Assembly (NCBI GenBank): GCA_019413925.1
Contig: DXMY01000007.1
Location: 1 to 64,000 of the forward strand
Direction: 5' to 3'
DNA from: Collinsella sp.
GTDB lineage: Bacteria; Actinomycetota; Coriobacteriia; Coriobacteriales; Coriobacteriaceae
DNA length: 64,000 nt
In this document: piece by piece, positions 7,375-14,257 of the stretch
Layout of the letters: each line of letters opens with the position of its first letter
How positions within the stretch are numbered: position 1 is the stretch's first letter
The notes under the pieces: model-generated
Seen by the model: the letters and a program-made list of their open reading frames with translations, nothing else
Databases searched by the model: none
Told to the model about the DNA's origin: nothing
Made by a program: the position numbers and the translations under genes

Positions 7375-7998
7375 ATGAAGGTTCTTTTGGTCAATGGCAG
7401 TCCCAAGGCAAACGGCAACACCGCCCGCGCACTCACCGAGGTCGCCGAGCAGCTTAACGCCGAGGGCATCGAGGCCGAGATGTTTCAGCTGGGCGCCAAG
7501 CCTATTCGCGATTGCATTGGTTGCGGCCAGTGCGGCAAGCTCGATTGCCGTTGCACCTTTGACGACGATGTGGTCAACGAGCTGATTGCCGCCGCCGAGC
7601 AGGCAGACGGCTTTGTCTTTGGTTCGCCCGTCTACTACGCGCATCCCAGCGGACGCATCCTCTCGGCTCTCGACCGCGCATTCTATGCCGGCAGCAAGGC
7701 CTTTGCGCACAAGCCGGGCGCCGCTGTCGCCGTTGCCCGTCGCGGTGGCACGTCGACCACGTTCGATGTGCTCAACAAGTACTTCACCATCAACCAGATG
7801 CCCGTGGTGGCATCCACCTACTGGAACAACGTCTTTGGCGCCATGCCGGGCGAGGCCGCCCAGGACGCCGAAGGCCTTGCCACCATGCGAAACATCGGCA
7901 AAAACATGGCCTGGCTCCTACGTTGCATCGAGGCTGGAAAGGCCGCCGGCATCGAAGCCCCCCAGGCCGATCGCGCTAGGACCAACTTCATCAGGTAG
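7375..7998 (+). CDS. NADPH-dependent FMN reductase / flavodoxin-like oxidoreductase
   Basis: This 207-residue flavodoxin-fold protein starts MKVLLVNGSPKANGNTA, the FMN-phosphate binding loop G-S-P-x-x-x-G-N-T of the NADPH-dependent FMN reductase family (iron-sulfur flavoprotein type). C-I-G-C-G-Q-C-G-K-L-D-C-R-C near residue 48 resembles the cysteine cluster of iron-sulfur flavoproteins. G-S-P-V-Y-Y-A-H-P-S-G at about residue 83 is the second flavin contact. The ATG at 7375 has an AGAGGGAG site; longer in-frame extensions upstream lack one. It is 17 bp from the next gene, so the two are probably co-transcribed. The electron partner and substrate are unknown. Confidence 0.8.
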   Translation: MKVLLVNGSPKANGNTARALTEVAEQLNAEGIEAEMFQLGAKPIRDCIGCGQCGKLDCRCTFDDDVVNELIAAAEQADGFVFGSPVYYAHPSGRILSALDRAFYAGSKAFAHKPGAAVAVARRGGTSTTFDVLNKYFTINQMPVVASTYWNNVFGAMPGEAAQDAEGLATMRNIGKNMAWLLRCIEAGKAAGIEAPQADRARTNFIR

Positions 7999-8015
7999 AA
8001 CGGCGGAACATAGAT

Positions 8016-8357
8016 ATGAATATTCAAATTTTCGGGACTAAAAAGTCCTTCGATACCAAGAAGGCCCAGCGCTATTTTAAGGAGCGCCGCATTAAGGTGC
8101 AGTTTATCGACCTTAAGGAAAAGGAGATGAGCAAGGGCGAGCTCACGAGCGTGATGCAGGCGGTTGGCGGCATCGACAAGCTGCTCAACCCCAAAGCCAA
8201 GGACGAGGAGACGCTCGCACTCATCCAGCACCTCACCCCCAGCCAGCGTTTCGATAAGCTGCTCGAGAACCAGCAGGTTCTGGCCGAGCCCATCGTACGC
8301 AACGGCAAAAAGGCCACCGTCGGTTATTGCCCCGATGTATGGGGAGCCTGGGAGTAG
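8016..8357 (+). CDS. ArsC/Spx/YffB-like thioredoxin-fold protein
   Basis: This 113-residue protein has the ArsC/Spx layout: an N-terminal beta-alpha unit (MNIQIFGTKKSFDTKKAQRY) and E-R-R-I-K-V-Q-F-I-D-L-K, then a central helical pair and a C-terminal V-L-A-E-P-I-V-R-N-G-K strand. The N-terminal cysteine of classical arsenate reductases is replaced (T-K-K-S-F-D-T-K-K), so reductase activity through the usual Cys is unlikely. It follows the flavoprotein gene closely and probably belongs to the same transcript. Confidence 0.7.
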   Translation: MNIQIFGTKKSFDTKKAQRYFKERRIKVQFIDLKEKEMSKGELTSVMQAVGGIDKLLNPKAKDEETLALIQHLTPSQRFDKLLENQQVLAEPIVRNGKKATVGYCPDVWGAWE

Positions 8358-8443
8358 CCTGTGTTATTTGCCGGCGCGTGGGTATAAGAGCAGGCGTTTG
8401 GCATAAGATTCAACTGTAAGCCATGTCTAACAAAGGAGGGCAC

Positions 8444-9574
8444 ATGCCCAACAAACCCGTGAAGATCATCATGCTTACCGGATACCTCGGTGCCGGCAAG
8501 ACCACACTGCTCAACCACATCCTCGCTAACGACGGCGGCATCCGTGCTGCCGTGATCGTCAACGATATCGGAGAGATCAACGTCGACGCCAGCCTCATCG
8601 CCGACGGCGGCCTTTCCGAGACCGACGACCTCATCCCGCTCACCAACGGCTGCATCTGCTGCACGCTTTCGGACGACCTTGCCAACCAGCTGCAGGGCAT
8701 CGCCGATTCGGGCAAGTTCGACTACATCATCATCGAGGCCTCGGGTATCTGCGAGCCTATCCCCATCGCCTACACCATCTCGAGCTTCTGCGACGAGGCC
8801 AAGGTGGGCGGCCAGCCCAAGCTTGCACTCGACAACATCGTGGCTGTGGTCGATTGCGCCCGCATGTACGACGAGTTCAACGGCGGCCGCGACCTGTTGG
8901 CCGAGGATATCGACGAGGACGACATCGAGAGCCTGCTCATCCAGCAGATCGAGTTCTGCTCCACGCTGATCCTCAACAAGACCGATACCGTGAGCCCTGA
9001 GCAGATCGCCGAGCTCAAGGCCATCGTGCGCAGCCTGCAGAAGGACGCCGTGATTGTCGAGGCCCAAAACGGCGAGGTCCCCATGGAGGAGCTGCTCGAC
9101 ACCGACCGCTTCGACTTTATGCGCGCCTACAACTCCGCCGCCTGGATCGAGGCCATGGAGCATCCCGAGGAGCACGACGACCCCGAGGTGCTCGAGTACG
9201 ACATCGAGACCTTTGTGTACTCGCGCCGCAAGCCGTTTGACCTGCAGAAGTTCACCGATTTTGTTGAGCAGGAGTGGCCCGACGAGGTCATCCGCGTCAA
9301 GGGTCCGCTGTGGCAGACCGGCGATCCGGACATGTGCTACATGTTCGAGCAGGCCGGCCACCAAATGCGCCTGATGGAGAACGGTCTGTTCGTTGACTCC
9401 GCGCCCGAGGGCGAGAAGCAGAAGATCATCGACGAGAACCCCGAGATCATGCAGATTTGGGACGACGAGACGGGCGACCGCATGACGAGCCTGTGCATCA
9501 TCGGCCGTCACATGGACAAGGATGCGCTCATCGCCTCCCTCGATGCCTGCCTGACCGACTGGCACCGCGCCTAG
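8444..9574 (+). CDS. CobW/COG0523-family GTPase (putative metal chaperone)
   Basis: This 376-residue P-loop GTPase has Walker A GYLGAGKTTLLN near residue 15, the metal-binding motif N-G-C-I-C-C-T-L (C-x-C-C) near residue 70, E-A-S-G-I-C-E-P near residue 95, and the guanine specificity motif N-K-T-D near residue 180. A CobW C-terminal domain follows. COG0523 proteins insert or deliver metals such as zinc or cobalt to client enzymes. The ATG at 8444 has an ideal AAAGGAGGG site, so the upstream ATG at 8423 is less likely. A strong hairpin terminator lies 40 bp downstream. The client is not evident from neighbours. Confidence 0.88.
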   Translation: MPNKPVKIIMLTGYLGAGKTTLLNHILANDGGIRAAVIVNDIGEINVDASLIADGGLSETDDLIPLTNGCICCTLSDDLANQLQGIADSGKFDYIIIEASGICEPIPIAYTISSFCDEAKVGGQPKLALDNIVAVVDCARMYDEFNGGRDLLAEDIDEDDIESLLIQQIEFCSTLILNKTDTVSPEQIAELKAIVRSLQKDAVIVEAQNGEVPMEELLDTDRFDFMRAYNSAAWIEAMEHPEEHDDPEVLEYDIETFVYSRRKPFDLQKFTDFVEQEWPDEVIRVKGPLWQTGDPDMCYMFEQAGHQMRLMENGLFVDSAPEGEKQKIIDENPEIMQIWDDETGDRMTSLCIIGRHMDKDALIASLDACLTDWHRA

Positions 9575-9613
9575 GTTTATCCAAGCGGGCATTTTTCCGC
9601 CTACGTAACCGCC

Positions 9614-9648
9614 AAACCACCACGAAGGTGCCCTTCGTGGTGGTTTTT
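9614..9648 (+). terminator. Rho-independent terminator after the CobW-type gene
   Basis: A perfect 15-bp stem AAACCACCACGAAGG / CCTTCGTGGTGGTTT with a 3-nt loop is followed by a T run. Confidence 0.9.
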
Positions 9649-9669
9649 CGTTCTGAGCCAAGGAGATTC

Positions 9670-10269
9670 ATGTTCAATATCGTGCTGTATGCGCCCGAGA
9701 TTCCGGCCAATACGGGCAATATAGGCCGTACCTGCGTGGTCACCGGCGCCCATCTGCATCTGGTGGAGCCACTGGGGTTTTCGCTCGACGACAAGACGGT
9801 GCGTCGCGCCGGCCTGGGCTACTGGCAAAACTTGGACGTGACGACCTATGTCGGCTGGAAGGATTTCCTTGCGCGCAACGACCTCTCCCCTGCCGACGAG
9901 CGCCTACATCTGCTGACCAAAAAGGCGCGCCGAACCTATGCGCAAAGTACCTACCGAGACGGTGACTATTTGGTCTTTGGCAGCGAGAGCTCGGGCATTC
10001 CCGAGGAGCTGCTCGCTGTGGCGCCCACGCGCTGCGAGCGCATCCCCATGCTGCGCGATTGTGACTCACTCGACAACGCCGAGGCCTGGGAAGCCCACGA
10101 GGAATCGCTCGGGCATACTGAGGACGGCAATGAGGCCATCCTTCGGCAGGATATCTGCGGCAATTTCGTCAATCCGGACGACTACCGCATCAGCGCACTC
10201 AACCTCTCCAACAGCGCCGCCATCGTCCTCTACGAAGCCCTGCGCCAAACAGGCTTTCCGGGAATGTGA
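9670..10269 (+). CDS. trmL: tRNA (cytidine/uridine-34-2'-O)-methyltransferase TrmL with an unusual insertion
   Basis: This SPOUT-class methyltransferase begins M-F-N-I-V-L-Y-x-P-E-I-P-A-N-T-G-N-I-G-R-T, the family's N-terminal signature. It has L-V-E-P-L-G-F, a central F-G-S-E-S-S-G-I-P motif and the closing L-N-L-S-N-S-A-A-I-V-L-Y-E-A-L-R-Q. It would 2'-O-methylate the wobble base of tRNA-Leu. At 199 residues it is about 40 longer than E. coli TrmL, because about 40 acidic residues lie between R-I-P-M-L and L-N-L-S-N-S, inside the region that forms the knot. AGGAGA precedes the ATG. The TGA stop is the start of a palindromic repeat. Confidence 0.9.
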   Translation: MFNIVLYAPEIPANTGNIGRTCVVTGAHLHLVEPLGFSLDDKTVRRAGLGYWQNLDVTTYVGWKDFLARNDLSPADERLHLLTKKARRTYAQSTYRDGDYLVFGSESSGIPEELLAVAPTRCERIPMLRDCDSLDNAEAWEAHEESLGHTEDGNEAILRQDICGNFVNPDDYRISALNLSNSAAIVLYEALRQTGFPGM

Positions 10270-10294
10270 CAAAGGGACCGTCCCTTTGTCACAT
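10264..10294. repeat. Family A palindrome (TGACAAAGGGAC type), copy 1
   Basis: Arms ATGTGACAAAGGGAC and GTCCCTTTGTCACAT flank one base. The trmL stop codon TGA (10267-10269) is part of the left arm. It could form a strong 3' hairpin. Confidence 0.9.
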
Positions 10295-10452
10295 ATCGCA
10301 ACTACTAATTTAAATGGAATTAACCGGTTTTAAACGCTTTTAACTAGAAAAATTGCCAGTATATTACTAGCTTTTACTGAGTTGCACCGTATGGGTTTAT
10401 ACGCTTCCACCCCGTAAAGGACAGGAACCCCGCAGCAAATGGTCCCCACACA

Positions 10453-11517
10453 TCAGAATTCAACTTCAAATACAAACGATTGCCGGAGTTCTCGCTTAGC
10501 TTGGCTTGTCAGGCTCGAATTCGCCCTTATGTTCAGTTTGCTGCATGCCTCGTCGATAGCCATAGCAAGTGATACAGACATGGTCATGGTCGTTTCACTT
10601 TTCAATTCGACCCGATAGCTCTTCGCCTTGTTTTTATCCTCTCCACCACATCTCGTCTCAATTAACAAGAGAACATCTGAGTCATGGGCATACCAATGGA
10701 GCTCAGGGCGCTGTGGAACCATGTCGCCCTCAAATTCCTGTGTAAACAGAATTTTCTTCTCACTTCTCGTTGAATCGCTCAAGGAACCGTCGATTCGAAC
10801 CGAGCCCCTCTTTCCCGCCTTGGCATTTCCCTTAACCTGGCGGCCTCGCCGAGTTTCCTCGTACTCCGTCACCTCCAGCTTGCAGCGCTTCGCGCCAAGC
10901 ATGAACGCAATCCGTCTCAACTCGGCCATCTTGTCTTGTTGCATGGTTGCAAAATAAGAGTCAAGGTCAACAAAGCGAGACCGGTCAAATGCATCTATGT
11001 AATATGTGGAATAAAGAGATGGTTTAGGATAGAAAGACAGCTCGCTATCCTCGATTGCCTCGCGGTACAGATTGAAAATCTGCGTACCCTTAACAGTGTC
11101 CAGCCAACCAATAGCATCCCTACAGACGTCGATGCCCCGGCGCTCGTTTCCGTCAACAATTCGAATCATGTTCGGCAAATGGAATGAAGGACTCTGATAG
11201 GTCTCCTTGGTTACCGGCCTGTATCTATTGAGCTGCTGCTGGTATGCCCAATCGTTGACCGCATCACCGATATCCGCAGCAGCGCCTGCCGCACCATCGG
11301 CCGCATCAGCAATAGCTGCCAAGGCGTCATCGGCCATCGGAGTTGCAGCACGCATTGCACCATCGGCAATTTTCTGTACGATTGCAACCGCGCTCGTCAT
11401 CGCGCTTCCGGCGCCATCAACCAACCCGGCAGCGGCCTTACGGATATCAAAGCCCTGCTTATGTCGCGGCAGCTCCTCCCTTTCGGCAGCAACGGCCAGA
11501 TCGTCTTTATCCTCCAT
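10453..11517 (-). CDS. Unrecognised 354-residue protein with an Ala-rich helical N-terminus
   Basis: The function is not recognised. Residues 1-30 are charged; residues 30-90 form a long Ala-rich, probably amphipathic helix region (repeats of A-A-x-A-D-x-A). The rest looks like a soluble alpha/beta domain with a conserved-looking aromatic stretch (SFHLPNMIRIV, SLYSTYYIDAF), a basic linker near 235-260 and a C-terminal acidic strand. No transmembrane segment or signal peptide is seen. The start has a perfect AGGAGG site. It is the last gene of a four-gene minus-strand operon, 9 bp after a 43-residue ORF. The Ala-rich helix could mediate membrane or self-association. Confidence 0.7.
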   Translation of the reverse strand: MEDKDDLAVAAEREELPRHKQGFDIRKAAAGLVDGAGSAMTSAVAIVQKIADGAMRAATPMADDALAAIADAADGAAGAAADIGDAVNDWAYQQQLNRYRPVTKETYQSPSFHLPNMIRIVDGNERRGIDVCRDAIGWLDTVKGTQIFNLYREAIEDSELSFYPKPSLYSTYYIDAFDRSRFVDLDSYFATMQQDKMAELRRIAFMLGAKRCKLEVTEYEETRRGRQVKGNAKAGKRGSVRIDGSLSDSTRSEKKILFTQEFEGDMVPQRPELHWYAHDSDVLLLIETRCGGEDKNKAKSYRVELKSETTMTMSVSLAMAIDEACSKLNIRANSSLTSQAKRELRQSFVFEVEF

Positions 11518-11526
11518 GATGACCTC

Positions 11527-11658
11527 CTATTTCCGATAGTCGAAATCAACCGTATATTCATCGCCAAATGCCGAGTTGAAGGTAGTGTCGAGAAAGGTGG
11601 TGTAGTGCCCGATCAGAAGCGAGCCGGCCCCAGCGATCTGTTGCCGTTTATCCAACAT
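11527..11658 (-). CDS. Unrecognised 43-residue protein in the DUF4230 operon
   Basis: The ATG at 11658 follows AGGGGTGAATAGC, and the frame ends in TAG at 11527 just before the ribosome site of the next gene. The product starts MLDKRQQIAGAGSLLIGHY and ends with an acidic, aromatic tail (DEYTVDFDYRK). Tight packing (11 bp from the upstream stop, 9 bp to the next start) on the same strand supports a real gene. Confidence 0.6.
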   Translation of the reverse strand: MLDKRQQIAGAGSLLIGHYTTFLDTTFNSAFGDEYTVDFDYRK

Positions 11659-11669
11659 GCTATTCACCC

Positions 11670-12314
11670 CTACTCAAACGCAACGTCAACATTGACGTCA
11701 TCGCCGCATAAGGCTTTGACCTGTTTTTCGATAAGGGCGCAGGCTCTATCATCAGATTCTTGGAGCATATTGCTTTCCTTGACCTTCTTGGTCTGCTCTT
11801 TCTTTGCCTGTTTCAATAACGTGTTTAGATCATCAGTGCTTACTTGATTCCAGTTAAGAAAGCCATTGTCCTCAACATATTTCTTAAGCGTATTGGGGTC
11901 TGTCGAGAACGAGGTGATCTCCGAGTGAGGCAGTATAACCTTTACGCTCTTGACCTCTGAATTCTTATCGGCCATATTAGCCCGTACGATTGTAACCTTC
12001 ATCTTATCGGCATCGATCCCGATGTCAGCTTTGCCGTCAATCGTTGCGACATATCGCTTAGACGTAAAGGGGTTTTCCCACCCAAGCGGATTGCCCGCCT
12101 CATCAATTGAAAGCAGCTGGGTGAAGTTGTACTCGTACGTCACGAGCTTAACGACTGGCGTGATCTCCTCGCGAATCGAATCATCGCTGATCGTTGTAGG
12201 ATTACGCGTCAATGACATCCAGATACCCCAGGCAACCGCTAGAACCGTAGCAACGACTAACCCGCCAAAGGCAACCTTTTGCGGTATCGTTGTAAGAAAT
12301 TTTGTTTTTGCCAT
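11670..12314 (-). CDS. DUF4230-like membrane-anchored protein
   Basis: This 214-residue protein has one N-terminal membrane segment (residues 14-34, VAFGGLVVATVLAVAWGIW) and an extracytoplasmic domain. The stretch I-x-x-V-V-K-L-V-T-Y-E-Y-N-F-T-Q-L-L resembles the start of DUF4230, and K-V-I-L-P-H-S-E-I is typical of its strand region. A Lys-rich coiled segment lies near residues 165-180. The start has an AAAGGTGAAACAGG site. It is the second gene of a minus-strand operon downstream of a lipoprotein gene; both face the cell exterior. The function of DUF4230 is unknown. Confidence 0.65.
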   Translation of the reverse strand: MAKTKFLTTIPQKVAFGGLVVATVLAVAWGIWMSLTRNPTTISDDSIREEITPVVKLVTYEYNFTQLLSIDEAGNPLGWENPFTSKRYVATIDGKADIGIDADKMKVTIVRANMADKNSEVKSVKVILPHSEITSFSTDPNTLKKYVEDNGFLNWNQVSTDDLNTLLKQAKKEQTKKVKESNMLQESDDRACALIEKQVKALCGDDVNVDVAFE

Positions 12315-12405
12315 CCTGTTTCACCTTTCCTTTATTGCCCCGACGTTCCCATCATCTTCCAGCGCGAGCATGATGGCACGAATCATTCCGTCAACGGCTC
12401 AATGC

Positions 12406-12440
12406 AAAGCGCGACCGTTCAAAGAAAACGGCCGCGCTTT
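12406..12440. terminator. Hairpin between lipoprotein and DUF4230-like genes
   Basis: Stem AAAGCGCGACCGTT / AACGGCCGCGCTTT with one mismatch. The pyrimidine-rich tail is on the plus strand, so on the transcribed minus strand it may act as an attenuator or processing site rather than a full terminator. Confidence 0.45.
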
Positions 12441-12458
12441 CTTTTCAATTCCCGCGAA

Positions 12459-13271
12459 CTATTCCTTGACGCTGTAACCCGACACCGTCGGCGCAAGCCT
12501 CGAGGCGTCAACCTCGCTCATTACCTCAAACTTCACCTTCTCGCCAGGCGCCCAGGCAGATGTATCTGCGTAGCATTCTTCCGCCCTCACACCATCGGCA
12601 TCGTAAAGGGCAACGTTTAGATAAACGTTTTCGAACGATATGTCAGAGGTGTTTTCGACGATTGCGGTGTACGTATAGAGACCGTAGCCATCATCACTTT
12701 TCTCAAAGTTCGCCGATGAGAGCAAACCGTTGATAACCTCATCGTTATGCGTCTTCTCCTCTACGGTCCTACCGTTCTTAATTAGCTCGTCAAACTCATC
12801 TTGATACTCGTCATCGACTGTTAAGTCATATCGATCAACCAGTTTCTTAAGCTGTGCGGATCGTGCGTCGTAGGCCTTTTCCCATTCCTCGTAGTACTTA
12901 GGATCAGATTCCGCATACTTCTTGGTAACATCGAGCTGATTGTCAAGCAGGTTGAGATAGGCGATGACATCTTCCTGCATCTTAGCGTCTTTAAAAGGCA
13001 CCTTTTTGAGTTCTTTGTCGTTATCGATCTCGGTTTTAATTATCTCTTTTCGCACTTTATTCGAGCTTAGATCAGCATCTTCTCCAAGCGATTCGATATA
13101 ATCCGACCGCTTTTGATAACCTTGAGCAATCACAGCCATTGCACGGTCATCGGCATAATCAGGTTCATCGTTTTTCTTCTCAGACTGCGAACAGCCGCTC
13201 AGCAGAAGCGCCCCACAAAACACCATCGCAAATAGCGCGGTCACCAGAGCCATTCCATAACGCCTTTTCAT
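12459..13271 (-). CDS. Lipoprotein with a C-terminal FxLYD-like domain
   Basis: The start at 13271 (AAAGGAGGACGAA then ATG) is preferred over an upstream in-frame start. The 270-residue product has a lipoprotein signal peptide ending L-L-L-S-G-C-S. A long charged helical region (residues 35-165) is followed by a C-terminal beta domain with Y-T-A-I-V-E-N-T-S-D-I-S-F-E-N-V-Y-L and V-A-L-Y-D-A-D-G, the F-x-L-Y-D pattern. It would be anchored on the outer face of the membrane. It is the first gene of the operon that continues with the DUF4230-like protein. Confidence 0.7.
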   Translation of the reverse strand: MKRRYGMALVTALFAMVFCGALLLSGCSQSEKKNDEPDYADDRAMAVIAQGYQKRSDYIESLGEDADLSSNKVRKEIIKTEIDNDKELKKVPFKDAKMQEDVIAYLNLLDNQLDVTKKYAESDPKYYEEWEKAYDARSAQLKKLVDRYDLTVDDEYQDEFDELIKNGRTVEEKTHNDEVINGLLSSANFEKSDDGYGLYTYTAIVENTSDISFENVYLNVALYDADGVRAEECYADTSAWAPGEKVKFEVMSEVDASRLAPTVSGYSVKE

Positions 13272-13432
13272 TTCGTCCTCCTTTAAATACAAAACACGAT
13301 ATCTAGCCCCTCGTCAAAAAGCAGACGAATTGGCAACGCGGTGGCACTATTTGGTTCAAGGGCGTGAACTGGATAAACATCGAGGGAAGGAGTGAGCTCT
13401 GCGGAATAAACTCCCCTCGTCAAAATGTCTAG

Positions 13433-14068
13433 CTAAAGAGGACGAGCAGACGACAAACGGTCAAAACTGGTCGCGTCCGCCCGTCTCCAACGATCGAACG
13501 TCGAGACGCTGACGTTCAAAAGCGCAGCAGCCTCTCGCCTCGTAACCTCACCCCCTTCGAATAATTTGATGACGTCGCGATAGCTATCTGGGCGTTCGAA
13601 TGCCGGCCTTCCAAATTTCACGCCACGCAAACGCGCCGACGCGATGCCCTCCGCCTGGCGTTGCTTGATGTTTTCGCGCTCTAGCTGCGCCACATAGCTC
13701 AAGATTTGAAGAACCAGATCCGCCATGAACGTTCCCGTAATGCCATCAGGCTGCTCGCGCGTATCGAGCAATGGCATATCAAGCACCACGATGGCAGCAT
13801 TCCTATCCACCGTGATGCGTCGCCACTCATCGAGGACTTCACGATAATTGCGGCCCAAACGATCGATACTTTTGATCACGAGAACGTCGCCTTCGCGCAG
13901 CCTGCGAAGAAGACGCTGGTACTGGGGACGCTTAAAGTCCTTACCGCTTGCCTTGTCAGCATAAATCTGGCTCCGTTGCACGGGAAACCTTGCCAGCGCG
14001 TCTAATTGGCGGCCCAGGTTCTGGTCTGCGGAAGAGACACGCGCATACCCAAAGATTCGATTGTCCAT
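13433..14068 (-). CDS. Serine recombinase (resolvase/invertase family)
   Basis: This 211-residue small serine recombinase has the catalytic motif G-Y-A-R-V-S-S-A-D-Q with the nucleophilic Ser12, D-K-A-S-G-K-D-F-K-R-P-x-x-x-R-L-L near residue 40, I-K-S-I-D-R-L-G-R-N near residue 65, and a C-terminal helix-turn-helix (TRREAAALLNVSVSTFDRW). It could resolve or invert DNA between two short sites. A 160-bp gap separates it from the lipoprotein gene. It may be the remnant of a transposon or an island resolution system linked to the neighbouring unknown operon. Confidence 0.88.
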   Translation of the reverse strand: MDNRIFGYARVSSADQNLGRQLDALARFPVQRSQIYADKASGKDFKRPQYQRLLRRLREGDVLVIKSIDRLGRNYREVLDEWRRITVDRNAAIVVLDMPLLDTREQPDGITGTFMADLVLQILSYVAQLERENIKQRQAEGIASARLRGVKFGRPAFERPDSYRDVIKLFEGGEVTRREAAALLNVSVSTFDRWRRADATSFDRLSSARPL

Positions 14069-14222
14069 AATTGTCCCTATCGGCTGCCTCTTGGCAGCAT
14101 CAGCTCAAGCGAGAGCCCACTCACTATAGGGCGTGCAAATTTCGCGAATGGGTTGAGGCCATTTTGACCCTCACGCGAAAACTGTTCAAGCGCCATGCCG
14201 ACAGATGCTGGCTTTAACGGGA

Positions 14223-14253
14223 ATGTGACAAAGGGACAGTCCCTTTGTCACAT
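14223..14253. repeat. Family A palindrome, copy 2
   Basis: ATGTGACAAAGGGAC and GTCCCTTTGTCACAT arms around one base. It lies 4 bp beyond the uvrA2 stop codon, on the 3' side of that gene. Confidence 0.9.
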
Positions 14254-14257
14254 TCTG

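Noticed and set aside
8324..9661. Minus-strand ORF of 445 codons opposite the CobW gene
   Set aside because: Antisense shadow; the CobW reading frame has all family motifs and a strong ribosome site.
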